From Variovorax sp. CF079 (GTDB lineage Bacteria; Pseudomonadota; Gammaproteobacteria; Burkholderiales; Burkholderiaceae_C), in the NCBI RefSeq assembly GCF_900101545.1, contig NZ_FMZU01000015.1, positions 62,001 through 126,000 of the forward strand: a DNA stretch of 64,000 nucleotides, in the 5' to 3' direction. The notes below the pieces were generated by a model. The model was not told the DNA's origin, ran no database searches, and saw only the letters and a list, made by a program, of their open reading frames with translations. A program made the translations under genes and the position numbers. Positions 8,980 to 16,758 of this stretch are shown piece by piece. Numbering within the stretch: the stretch's first letter is position 1; each line of letters starts with the position of its first letter.

Positions 8980-9957
8980 TCAGTCGCCTGTGATTTTTCG
9001 TTCGGTGATGATCTTTTTCCACTTGGCGGCGTCCTGCGCCGCCATGCTCGCGAATTGCGTGGGCGTGCCGATCGTCGGTGCGATGCCTAGCTTCGACAAC
9101 TTGTCGCGCACCTCCGGATCGGCGAGCGTCTCGTTGGCCGCCTTGTTGATGCGCGCCGTCATGTCCGCCGGCAGGCCCTTGGGACCGTAGAGCCCGAACC
9201 AGGTGTTCGATTCGAAGCCCGGCAGCACCTCGGCGATGGCCGGCAACTCGGGCGCGAGCGGGCTGGGCTTCAGCGTCGTCACGCCCAGCGCGCGCAGCCG
9301 GCCGTCGCGCACATGCGGCATGCCGGTGGGCAGCGAATCGAAGAGCACGTCGATCTTGCCGCTGATCAGGTCGGGAATCGCGAGCGCGGTGCCCTTGTAC
9401 GGGATGTGCGTGACGAACACCCCGGCCTGCGACTTGAACAACTCGGTGGTGAGCTGCACGATGGTGCCGTTGCCGCTCGATGCGTAGTTGAGCTTGCCGG
9501 GATTCTTCTGTGCGTACGCTATCCATTCGCGCACCGTCTTCGCCGGCGAGCTGTTGGGCACCAGCATGACGCTCGGCGCATCGCCCACGTGGGCAATCGG
9601 CGTGAAGTCGCGCACCGTGTCGTAGGGCAGCCTGGCGTTGATCGCGGGTCCGATGGCATGCGTGCTGGTGGTGGCCAGCAGCAGCGTGTAGCCGTCGGCC
9701 GGCGCCTTGGCCGCGAGATCGGATCCGATCGCGCCGCCGGCGCCCGGCTTGTTGTCGATGACCAGCGTGGTGCCGAGCTTCTCGCCCATCTTCTGCGACA
9801 GGGTGCGTGCAAAAAGATCGGTGGCGCCACCGGCAGGGAAGGGCACGATGAGACGTATGGGCTTGCTGGGATAGGCCTGCGCGAAGGCGGTCGGCATGGC
9901 TGCCATACACAGCACGATCGCAGCCGCGCGAAGGAAGTTGATTCTTTTCATGGGCAT
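8980..9957 (-). CDS. Bug-family (TctC-type) periplasmic solute-binding protein
   Basis: A binding protein of about 325 residues with a signal peptide (MKRINFLRAAAIVLCMAAM, probable cleavage after FAQA). The mature Bug signature RLIVPFPAGGATDLFAR and the DNKPGAGG block follow. Two adjacent start codons are possible (9957 and 9951); the second gives the more typical MKRINFL start. It is the first gene of a unit with gamma-glutamyltransferase, EamA and SDR genes. The tctBA permease genes are just upstream, but the strong terminator at 9994-10021 separates the two. It could still be the receptor for that permease. Confidence 0.92.
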   Translation of the reverse strand: MPMKRINFLRAAAIVLCMAAMPTAFAQAYPSKPIRLIVPFPAGGATDLFARTLSQKMGEKLGTTLVIDNKPGAGGAIGSDLAAKAPADGYTLLLATTSTHAIGPAINARLPYDTVRDFTPIAHVGDAPSVMLVPNSSPAKTVREWIAYAQKNPGKLNYASSGNGTIVQLTTELFKSQAGVFVTHIPYKGTALAIPDLISGKIDVLFDSLPTGMPHVRDGRLRALGVTTLKPSPLAPELPAIAEVLPGFESNTWFGLYGPKGLPADMTARINKAANETLADPEVRDKLSKLGIAPTIGTPTQFASMAAQDAAKWKKIITERKITGD

Positions 9958-9993
9958 CGATTCTGACGAGGAGGCAAAGCCTAGTTGAAAAAC

Positions 9994-10021
9994 AAAAAGG
10001 CCGCCCTCAGGCGGCCTTTTT
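9994..10021 (-). terminator. Rho-independent terminator after tctA
   Basis: A 7-bp GC-only stem (9999-10005 pairing with 10010-10016) with a 4-base loop is flanked by five A residues on the left and five T residues on the right. It would work in both directions. It sits 16 bp past the tctA stop and 37 bp before the start of the next minus-strand gene, so it should end the tctBA message and give the Bug/GGT genes their own transcript. Confidence 0.9.
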
Positions 10022-10036
10022 GTTCGGCGAGCCCAG

Positions 10037-11551
10037 TCAATCAGGCTCGACGAAGGCTTCTTCGCGCTTGGACTTCACCGCGGGCAGCAAGACGATCACG
10101 ACCATCAGCGCGGCCGCCACGAGCAGGCCGGCCGAGATCGGGCGCGTGACGAACACGGCCCACGATCCGCGCGAGAGCAAGAGCGCGCGCCGCAGGTTCT
10201 CTTCCATCATCGGGCCGAGGATCAGCCCCAGCAGCAGCGGCGCCGGCTCGCATCCGAGCTTGATGAAGGCGTAGCCGATGACGCCGAAGATCGCGACCAT
10301 CCACACGTCGAAGGTGTTGTTGTTGGTCGAGTAGACGCCGATCGCGCAGAACAGCACGATGGCCGGGAACAGCCAGCGGTACGGGATCGACAGCAGCTTG
10401 ATCCAGATGCCGATCAGCGGCAGGTTCAGGATGATCAGCATCAGGTTGCCGATCCACATGGATGCGATCAGGCCCCAGAACAGCTCGGGGTTGCTGGTCA
10501 TCACCTGCGGGCCGGGCTGGATGTTGTGGATGGTCATCGCGCCGACCATCAGCGCCATCACCGGATTCGGCGGGATGCCGAGTGTGAGCAGCGGGATGAA
10601 GGAGGTCTGCGCCCCGGCGTTGTTGGCCGCTTCGGGGCCTGCGACGCCGCGGATGTTGCCCTTGCCGAAGGGAATCTCGCCCGGCTTGAGCTTCATCTTC
10701 TTCTCGAGCGTGTAGGCCGCGAAGGCCGACAGCAGCGCACCGCCGCCTGGCAGGATGCCGAGGCAGGAACCCAGCGTGGTGCCGCGCAGCACCGCCGGCG
10801 TCATGCGCTTGAAGTCTTCCTTGGTGGGCCACAGGTGGTGCACCTCGGAGGTGAAGACCTGGCGCTCTTCCTCGGGCCGCGAGAGGTTGGAGATGATTTC
10901 GCCGTAGCCGAAGACGCCCATGGCGATCACGATGAAGCCGACGCCATCGGTCAGTTCGGGGATGTCGAAGCTGTAGCGCGCCACGCCCGAATTCACGTCG
11001 GTGCCGATCAGGCCGATCAGCAGGCCCAGCACGATCATGCAGATCGCCTTGAGCAGCGAGCCCGAGGCCAGCACCACCGCGCCGATCAGGCCCAGGATCA
11101 TCAGCGAGAAGTATTCGGCCGGGCCGAACTTGAAGGCCAGCTCGGTCAAGGGCGGCGCGAAGGCGGCCAGGATCAGCGTGCCCACGCAGCCGGCGAAGAA
11201 GGAGCCCAGGCCGGCGGCCGCAAGTGCCGCTCCCCCTCGGCCCTGCTTGGCCATCTGGTGCCCGTCGATCACCGTGACGACGGAGGACGATTCGCCCGGC
11301 AGGTTGACCAGGATCGCGGTGGTCGAGCCGCCGTACTGCGAGCCGTAGTAGATGCCCGCGAGCATGATCAGTGCGGCCACCGGCGGCAGCGCGTAGGTGG
11401 CCGGCAACAGCATCGCAATGGTGGCGACCGGGCCGATGCCGGGCAAGACGCCGATCAGCGTGCCCAGCAGGCAGCCGACGAAGGCGTAGATGAGGTTCTG
11501 CAGCGTGAAGGCCGCGGCGAACCCGATGGAGAGGTTGTTGATGAGTTCCAT
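10037..11551 (-). CDS. tctA: TctA-type large permease subunit of a tripartite tricarboxylate transporter
   Basis: A 504-residue membrane protein with the TctA hallmarks: GVLPGIGPVATIAMLLP near residue 35, GIYYGSQYGGSTTAILVN near residue 66, and a second glycine-rich block GILPGGGALLSAFAAY in the middle of the protein. It forms the sodium- or proton-coupled pore of a TTT transporter with TctB and a Bug receptor. It follows tctB by 13 bp on the minus strand and is followed by a terminator. Substrate is unknown; family members move citrate and other carboxylates or aromatic acids. Confidence 0.95.
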   Translation of the reverse strand: MELINNLSIGFAAAFTLQNLIYAFVGCLLGTLIGVLPGIGPVATIAMLLPATYALPPVAALIMLAGIYYGSQYGGSTTAILVNLPGESSSVVTVIDGHQMAKQGRGGAALAAAGLGSFFAGCVGTLILAAFAPPLTELAFKFGPAEYFSLMILGLIGAVVLASGSLLKAICMIVLGLLIGLIGTDVNSGVARYSFDIPELTDGVGFIVIAMGVFGYGEIISNLSRPEEERQVFTSEVHHLWPTKEDFKRMTPAVLRGTTLGSCLGILPGGGALLSAFAAYTLEKKMKLKPGEIPFGKGNIRGVAGPEAANNAGAQTSFIPLLTLGIPPNPVMALMVGAMTIHNIQPGPQVMTSNPELFWGLIASMWIGNLMLIILNLPLIGIWIKLLSIPYRWLFPAIVLFCAIGVYSTNNNTFDVWMVAIFGVIGYAFIKLGCEPAPLLLGLILGPMMEENLRRALLLSRGSWAVFVTRPISAGLLVAAALMVVIVLLPAVKSKREEAFVEPD

Positions 11552-11564
11552 GGCGACGTTGCTC

Positions 11565-12053
11565 TCAGCCGGTGATGAAGGTGGGCCACACCTGGAACTG
11601 CAGCTTCAGCAGGACCACGAAGGCCAGGTAGCTGCCGACGGCCAGGATCGTGGCGAGGATCAGGCTCGACTTGAGGCTGTAGTGCTCGCCCGCGAGGCCG
11701 GCGATCAGCACCAGCGCGTAGATCGCGGCGATCAGGCCCATGGCCGGCAACCCGATGCTGGGCAGGCCGCCGAGCAGAATGCCGAACACGAGGTTGGAAC
11801 CGATGATGTAGCCGAGCGGCCGCCATGCGATCTTTCCGATCGGCTCGCCGTCCACCGTCTCGATGGTGAGGGCCGTGAAGATCACGATGATCCCCAGGAT
11901 GCCCAGCAGGATGCCCAGCATCAGCGGAAAGTAGCCCGGGCCCATGCGCGCGCCGCTGCCCACGCTGTAGGTCGTCGCGCCCCATGCGAAGGCGATGCCG
12001 ACGATGGTGAACATCAGCCCCGCAAAGAAGTCCTTCTGACTCTTGATTTTCAC
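11565..12053 (-). CDS. tctB: TctB-type small permease subunit of a tripartite tricarboxylate transporter
   Basis: A 162-residue protein with about four hydrophobic helices. The TctB N-terminal pattern is visible (FFAGLMFTIVGIAFAWGA, then MGPGYFPLMLG). Translation starts at a GTG (12051-12053), preceded at suitable distance by GAGGGGA. It is the first gene of the two-gene tctBA unit. The 118 bp between this start and the end of the ATPase gene at 12172 must hold its promoter; I see only a short GTGGA-T-TCCAC palindrome there and no clear sigma-70 boxes. Confidence 0.92.
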   Translation of the reverse strand: MKIKSQKDFFAGLMFTIVGIAFAWGATTYSVGSGARMGPGYFPLMLGILLGILGIIVIFTALTIETVDGEPIGKIAWRPLGYIIGSNLVFGILLGGLPSIGLPAMGLIAAIYALVLIAGLAGEHYSLKSSLILATILAVGSYLAFVVLLKLQFQVWPTFITG

Positions 12054-12171
12054 GAACAGTCCCCTCGAAAAATTCGAACAGCGGATTGTGTGGTCAGGCA
12101 GTGGTCAGCTTGATGTGGATTCCACCTAGCAAGAGCCTAGGGTTATCCCGGGTCGCGGGGCCGCGCCGAAG

Positions 12172-13959
12172 CTACTCGAGCGGCGGGGTCGCGCTCAAGA
12201 CTTCGTCGATGGTCGTCAGGCCCTCGGCCACGCGCAGCGCACCCGCCAGCCGCAGCGGCCGCATGCCGTCGACCACGGCCTGGCGGCGCAGGCCAGCGAG
12301 GTTGGGCTCCTTGTTGACCAGCGCCTTGAAGCCCTCGCCCACGGTGAGCAGTTCGTACAGACCCATGCGGCCGCGGTAGCCCGTCATGCGGCAGTCGACG
12401 CAGCCGACCGGCTTGTAGGCCCGCACCGAGCCCGTGATCTGCCAGGGCTTGACGAACTCGCCGAGCTGTTCGCGCGTGACGCTGTCGTCCGGCGCCTTGC
12501 AATGCGGGCACAGGGTGCGCACCAGGCGCTGGGCCAGCACGCCGAGCATGGTGGCGTTGACGAGGTAGTTGGGCACGCCGAGCTCCATCAGCCGCGTGAT
12601 CGCGCTCGGTGCATCGTTGGTGTGCAGCGTGCTGAAGACCAGGTGGCCGGTGAGCGCGGCCTGCACCGCCATCTCGGCCGTCGCGATGTCGCGGATCTCG
12701 CCCACCATGATGATGTCCGGGTCCTGCCGCATCAGCGCGCGCAGGCCCTCGGTGAAGCCGAAGTCCAGCTGCGGCTGCACCTGCGTCTGGTTGAAGGAGG
12801 GCTCGATCATTTCGATCGGATCCTCGATCGTGCTCACGTTGACCTCCTCGGTCGCGACACGCTTGAGCGTCGAGTAGAGCGTGGTGGTCTTGCCGGAGCC
12901 GGTCGGTCCGGTCACCAGGATGATGCCGTGCGGGCGCGTCACGAGCTGCTCCCAGCGCTGCGCATCGTGCTGCGCGAAGCCGAGCGCATCGAGGTCCTTG
13001 ACCGCGGTGTCGGGGTCGAAGATCCGCATCACCATCTTCTCGCCGAAGGCGGTCGGCAGCGTGGAGAGCCGCATCTCGACCTCTTCGCCGCGCATGTTGC
13101 GGGTCTTGATGCGGCCATCGAGCGGCCGCCGCTTCTCGACCACGTCCATGCGGCCGAGCAGCTTGATGCGCGACACCATCGCGTTCATCACGCCCATCGG
13201 CATCTGGTAGGCGGGGTGCAGCACGCCGTCGATGCGAAAGCGGATCACGCCCTGCTCGCGCCGCGGCTCCAGGTGGATGTCGCTGGCACGCTGGTCGAAG
13301 GCGTACTGCCAGAGCCAGTCGACCACCTGCACCACGCTCTGGTCGTTGGCATCGAGCTGCTTGTTGCTCTTGCCGAGCTCGACCAGCTGCTCGAAGCTGG
13401 CGCCGCCCGCATTGCCGCCGGCCTTCTGCGCCGCGCGCACCGACTTGGCCAGCGAGAAGAACTCCGCCGTATAGCGCTGGATGTCGACCGGGTTCGCGAC
13501 CACGCGCCGCACTGCGCGGCGCGCCTGGCGCTCGACCTCGGCGATCCAGTCGGTGAGAAAAGGTTCGGCCGTCGCCACCACCACCTCGGCGGGCGTGACC
13601 TGCACCGGCAGCACCTTGTGCCGCTCCGCATAGGCCGCGCTCATGGTGTCGGCCACCTTGCCCACGTCGACCCTGAGCGGGTCGATGCGCAGATAGGCCA
13701 GGCCGGCGCGGCCGGCGAGCCACTGGCTCAGCATCTCCAGGTCGAGCGGCTTGCCGTCGCTCTCGCGCGTCATCGCGACATTCGCGAGCCGCACCAGCGG
13801 ATGCTGGCGGCTCTCGGCCTGCGCGCAGCGCGCCAGCGTGCGCTTGGCCTCCACCGGCGAGATCACGCCGTCCTTGGCGAGCCATTCGATCAGATGCCGC
13901 AGATCGAGCGGCCCTTCGTGGCGGGAGGCGGCGGACTTGGGTGGAGAGACAGCGCTCAT
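12172..13959 (-). CDS. GspE/PilB-family secretion ATPase
   Basis: A 595-residue type II/IV secretion AAA-type ATPase. It has an N-terminal GspE-like domain (about 20-170), an Asp-box region DIHLEPR around 227, Walker A GPTGSGKT at 351-358, Walker B (DIIMVGE) around 415-421, a His box near STLHT and a zinc-type Cys tetrad C484/C487/C520/C523. The ATG at 13959 is chosen because it gives MSAVSPPK. No other secretion or pilus gene is nearby. It starts 2 bp after the spermidine-synthase-like gene, so it belongs to a unit unrelated to pilus assembly. Its partner machinery must be encoded elsewhere. Confidence 0.92.
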   Translation of the reverse strand: MSAVSPPKSAASRHEGPLDLRHLIEWLAKDGVISPVEAKRTLARCAQAESRQHPLVRLANVAMTRESDGKPLDLEMLSQWLAGRAGLAYLRIDPLRVDVGKVADTMSAAYAERHKVLPVQVTPAEVVVATAEPFLTDWIAEVERQARRAVRRVVANPVDIQRYTAEFFSLAKSVRAAQKAGGNAGGASFEQLVELGKSNKQLDANDQSVVQVVDWLWQYAFDQRASDIHLEPRREQGVIRFRIDGVLHPAYQMPMGVMNAMVSRIKLLGRMDVVEKRRPLDGRIKTRNMRGEEVEMRLSTLPTAFGEKMVMRIFDPDTAVKDLDALGFAQHDAQRWEQLVTRPHGIILVTGPTGSGKTTTLYSTLKRVATEEVNVSTIEDPIEMIEPSFNQTQVQPQLDFGFTEGLRALMRQDPDIIMVGEIRDIATAEMAVQAALTGHLVFSTLHTNDAPSAITRLMELGVPNYLVNATMLGVLAQRLVRTLCPHCKAPDDSVTREQLGEFVKPWQITGSVRAYKPVGCVDCRMTGYRGRMGLYELLTVGEGFKALVNKEPNLAGLRRQAVVDGMRPLRLAGALRVAEGLTTIDEVLSATPPLE

Positions 13960-13961
13960 GG

Positions 13962-14723
13962 TCAGGTCAATGGTTTGAATACCCGCAGCCACTTCGGCGC
14001 CGGCAGGCCCCACCGAGTCTGGATGCTTTGGGCGCGATCGGCAAGCGCGGGGCGCTTCGGCTGGCTGGGCGTGCGCTGGGCCAGCACCACGGTGTTGCCT
14101 TCACGCGTGGGCTTGAAGGCCCAGAGCGCATCTTCGCCGAAGGCGGTGGCGATCTTCTCGAGGCTGCGCTCGTAGCTCGAGGAGCGGCCGAACAGGTTGA
14201 CCGTCATGCAACCGTCCTCGGTCAGGAGGGCGCGGCAGTCGGCGTAGAAAGCTTCGCTGTCGAGCACCGGCGCGGCGGCCTCGTGGTCGTACAGGTCGAC
14301 CTGCAACGCATCCACCGCGCCCTGCCATTGCGGCTTGCGGATCTCCGTCGCCGCGTCGGCCACCACCACCTGCAGCCTGGTGTCGTCGGCCGGCAGCTTG
14401 AACCAGCCACGGCAGGCCGCCACCACCTGCGGATTGAGCTCGACCGCCGTGGTGCGCATGCCCAGCGTCTTGCGGCAGAACTTGGTGAGGCTGGCCGCGC
14501 CCAGACCCAGCTGCATCGCATGGCGGCTGCGCACGCTCGCGGCTTCGACGAAGAGCAGCCAGGCCATCATGCGCTGCACGTACTCGAGCTCGATCTCGAA
14601 GGGCGCATCGAGCTTCATCGAGCCCTGCACCCACTCGGTGCCGAGGTGCAGGTAGCGCACATCGCCCCAGTCGGAGAAATTGACTTCCGGAAGTTCAGGC
14701 GCCGCGGCCTTCTTCGCCGCCAT
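13962..14723 (-). CDS. Spermidine-synthase-like (SpeE-fold) protein
   Basis: A 253-residue Rossmann-fold protein of the polyamine aminopropyltransferase/methyltransferase superfamily. Visible features are the glycine motif QLGLGAASLTKF, the acidic cofactor-binding residue in AVELNPQVV and the motif LQVDLYDHEA, which replaces the usual catalytic-site sequence. The ATG at 14723 overlaps the glycosylase stop by one base (TGATG). Proteins like this are often labelled spermidine synthase without proof, and the usual tyrosine-rich polyamine site is not obvious. A role as a SAM-dependent methyltransferase is equally possible. Confidence 0.75.
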   Translation of the reverse strand: MAAKKAAAPELPEVNFSDWGDVRYLHLGTEWVQGSMKLDAPFEIELEYVQRMMAWLLFVEAASVRSRHAMQLGLGAASLTKFCRKTLGMRTTAVELNPQVVAACRGWFKLPADDTRLQVVVADAATEIRKPQWQGAVDALQVDLYDHEAAAPVLDSEAFYADCRALLTEDGCMTVNLFGRSSSYERSLEKIATAFGEDALWAFKPTREGNTVVLAQRTPSQPKRPALADRAQSIQTRWGLPAPKWLRVFKPLT

Positions 14724-15244
14724 CAGAGCAGTCCGTGCTTCAGGAACACATCGCGCCACGCATCGTGCTTGCGCTCGAAGGTCCACGATGCGTTCGCCGC
14801 GCTCGAAGACGGCAGCCGGTAGACCGGCACGCCGAGGCCCTGGGTGTGTCGCGCATGCTTGAAGCTTTCACCGCCGTTGTGCGCGATCGCGGCAAGCCTG
14901 GGTAGCGCAAGGCCCGCGATGTCGTTCGCCTCGCCGTTGCGGATCGCCGAATCGAGGCTGCCTTCGCGTTCGCAGGCGGCGTACACGTCCCAGAGGCCGA
15001 GGCCGCGCTCGAGCAGCCAGGCGCGGCGGGCGGGATAACTGTCTGCGCCCGCCGGGAGCGGGTGGTCGGGCCAAATCGCTTGCAAGATCTTCCAGAAGTG
15101 GTTTTGCGGGTGCGCATAGTACTGCCGCTCGGCGAGCGAGCGGCCGCCCGGGAAACTGCCGAGGACCAGTACGACGGTGCGGTCCGAGACGATCGGATCG
15201 AGGCCGGTGAGCCGCAGCGGCGGCGCAGGCGATGCTTCCTTCAT
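14723..15244 (-). CDS. Uracil-DNA-glycosylase-superfamily protein, probable hypoxanthine-DNA glycosylase
   Basis: A 173-residue protein with the UDG-fold motif VLGSFPGGRSLAERQYYAHP followed by QNHFW, which closely resembles the deoxyinosine (hypoxanthine) DNA glycosylase group in which an Asn in HPxNxFW is catalytic. The C-terminal part carries LPSSSAANASW, equivalent to the DNA-minor-groove loop. It would remove deaminated bases from DNA. The ATG at 15244 is preferred because the upstream in-frame extension runs through the terminator at 15261-15286. It ends with a 1-bp overlap with the next gene. Confidence 0.8.
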   Translation of the reverse strand: MKEASPAPPLRLTGLDPIVSDRTVVLVLGSFPGGRSLAERQYYAHPQNHFWKILQAIWPDHPLPAGADSYPARRAWLLERGLGLWDVYAACEREGSLDSAIRNGEANDIAGLALPRLAAIAHNGGESFKHARHTQGLGVPVYRLPSSSAANASWTFERKHDAWRDVFLKHGLL

Positions 15245-15260
15245 GCGCCGAGTAGACACA

Positions 15261-15286
15261 AAAAAACCCGCCGAAGCGGGTTTTTT
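15261..15286 (-). terminator. Rho-independent terminator after the lysine-rich exported protein gene
   Basis: A 5-bp stem CCCGC/GCGGG with a CGAA loop is flanked by six A residues and six T residues, so it can act on either strand. It lies 23 bp past the stop of the minus-strand gene at 15309-15683 and just before the glycosylase start at 15244, so it separates the two transcripts. Confidence 0.85.
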
Positions 15287-15308
15287 GGCAAGAGCCCGAT
15301 TCCCAGAC

Positions 15309-15683
15309 TCAGGGCTTCTTGGCAGCGTCATGCTCTGCCGTGCCGGGCACCTTCTCGCCGACCTTCTTGCCTGCGGTGCGCATGCCGTCGGCCGTCTTGT
15401 GGCCAGCGGTCGCCACCGCATTGCCGGTCTTCTTGGCGACCTTCTTGGTGGCGGTGCCCGCCTTCTTGACCCCGCGCTCGGTGGCGCCGACCACCTTCTT
15501 CGTCGTGCGCTTGGTGGCGTCGACGGCGTCCTTGCCGGTTTCCTTGGCCTTCTCGGTCATGGTCGGCTCCTGAGCCGCCGGTGCCGCCGGTGCGGGCTGG
15601 GTTTGCGCCGCGGCCGACAGGCCGATGGATGCCAGGGCCAGGGCCAGCACGGCGGGCAAGGTGCGAATGGACGATTTGTTCAT
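15309..15683 (-). CDS. Small exported lysine/alanine-rich protein, unknown function
   Basis: A 124-residue protein with a clear signal peptide (MNKSSIRTLPAVLALALA, probable cleavage at SAAA-Q). A low-complexity mature part of about 95 residues follows, dominated by Lys, Ala, Thr and Gly, with repeated KK and TKK steps resembling histone-H1 or PhaP-like tails. The start is supported by a strong ribosome site (AAAGGAG, 7 bases before ATG). It is transcribed alone, with its own terminator at 15261-15286. I cannot assign a function. The exported, very basic and probably unfolded or helical mature region suggests binding to an anionic partner in the envelope. Confidence 0.8.
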   Translation of the reverse strand: MNKSSIRTLPAVLALALASIGLSAAAQTQPAPAAPAAQEPTMTEKAKETGKDAVDATKRTTKKVVGATERGVKKAGTATKKVAKKTGNAVATAGHKTADGMRTAGKKVGEKVPGTAEHDAAKKP

Positions 15684-15807
15684 GGGAAAGCTCCTTTGAT
15701 GAGTTGGAGTGACGAACTTGCCACTGGCATGCAACGAACACTCGAAGCCCAAGGATGACACCCGGACGACGTCGTGAACGCGCTTGCGCGAAAGTCGGGC
15801 AGTTGGC

Positions 15808-16668
15808 CTACGCGTGCTGCGGGATGCCCGCCGACGCATCGATCAGCGAGGACAGACGCGGCAGTGCCGAAACGGCATTTCGCGTGGTCGCCTGGGCCAG
15901 CGCGTCGAGCGTGATGCCGCGCAGCCCGGCCACGACTTCGGCGATGCGCGGCAGCTCGCCCGGCTCGTTGCGACCCTGCGCCTCGCCCGCCGCACGCTGC
16001 GCTTCGGTGCGGTAGAGCCAATGCGGCTGGATGTCGGGCGCGTCGGTTTCCATCACGATCGATGTGAGCGGCAGCGTCGCGGCAAGACGCCGCAGCTGCA
16101 ATGCGCGCTCGAAGGTCACGGCGCCGCCGAAGCCCAGCTTGAGCCCGCAATCGATGCAGGCCTGCGCCTGCTGCGCGCTGCCGTTGAACGCATGCGCGAT
16201 GCCCTGCCAGGTCTGGCCGGGCGCGACCTGCCGCAGGTGTTTCAAGACCTTGTCCACCGACCGGCGCACGTGAACGATCACCGGCAGCCCGTGCTTGCGC
16301 GCGAGTTGCAACTGAGTGTGAAAGAAGCGCTCCTGCTTGTCGGGGTCCAGGCCGGGCACGAAAAAATCGAGCCCGATCTCACCCACCGCCACCAGGCGCG
16401 GATCGTCGCGGCGCGCGGCAAGTTCCGCGTCGAGCAGCGCCAGGTGCTCGTCCTGCGCCTCGGTGGTGCACATCGGGTGGATGCCCAGCGCGTAGGCATC
16501 GTTCTGGGCATGCGCGAGTTCGCGCACTGTTGCGAAGTTGGCGGCCGCCACTGCCGGAATCACGCACAGGGCCACGTTCCGGGCTGCCGCGCGATCCCGT
16601 ATCGCGGCCATTTCGGTGCCGAATTCCGGTGCATCGAGGTGACAGTGGGTATCGATGAAGACGGCCAT
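15808..16668 (-). CDS. TatD-family metal-dependent hydrolase/DNase
   Basis: A 286-residue TIM-barrel hydrolase. The metal-binding HxH is at H8 and H10 (DTHCHLD), the central VGEIGLDF glutamate block follows around residue 100, and the C-terminal METDAP aspartate completes the site. Family members act as 3'-5' DNases or phosphodiesterases in the cytoplasm. The ATG at 16668 places the motif at the usual distance from the N-terminus, whereas the earlier in-frame ATG at 16695 gives an unusual nine-residue lead. It is divergent from the serine protease gene with 90 bp between. Confidence 0.92.
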   Translation of the reverse strand: MAVFIDTHCHLDAPEFGTEMAAIRDRAAARNVALCVIPAVAAANFATVRELAHAQNDAYALGIHPMCTTEAQDEHLALLDAELAARRDDPRLVAVGEIGLDFFVPGLDPDKQERFFHTQLQLARKHGLPVIVHVRRSVDKVLKHLRQVAPGQTWQGIAHAFNGSAQQAQACIDCGLKLGFGGAVTFERALQLRRLAATLPLTSIVMETDAPDIQPHWLYRTEAQRAAGEAQGRNEPGELPRIAEVVAGLRGITLDALAQATTRNAVSALPRLSSLIDASAGIPQHA

Positions 16669-16758
16669 CGGCCAATGATGCCCGAACGCATGCACAGCCG
16701 GAGAAAGCGTGCTACCGTGCCTCTCTCACGCGTCGATTTTTTTGCCGGAGGTGCCCCG

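Noticed and set aside
7358..9910. A long minus-strand open frame in the EamA frame, running through the gamma-glutamyltransferase and Bug genes
   Set aside because: It is an out-of-frame reading of two well-defined genes; only the part from 7357 downwards encodes a membrane protein.
12115..12125. Palindrome GTGGA-T-TCCAC upstream of tctB
   Set aside because: Only 5-bp arms; expected by chance several times in 64 kb, with no second copy nearby.
12172..13959. Calling the ATPase gene gspE or pilB as part of a pilus or secretion operon
   Set aside because: Motifs fit the family, but no other secretion or pilus gene is adjacent, so a specific symbol is not supported.
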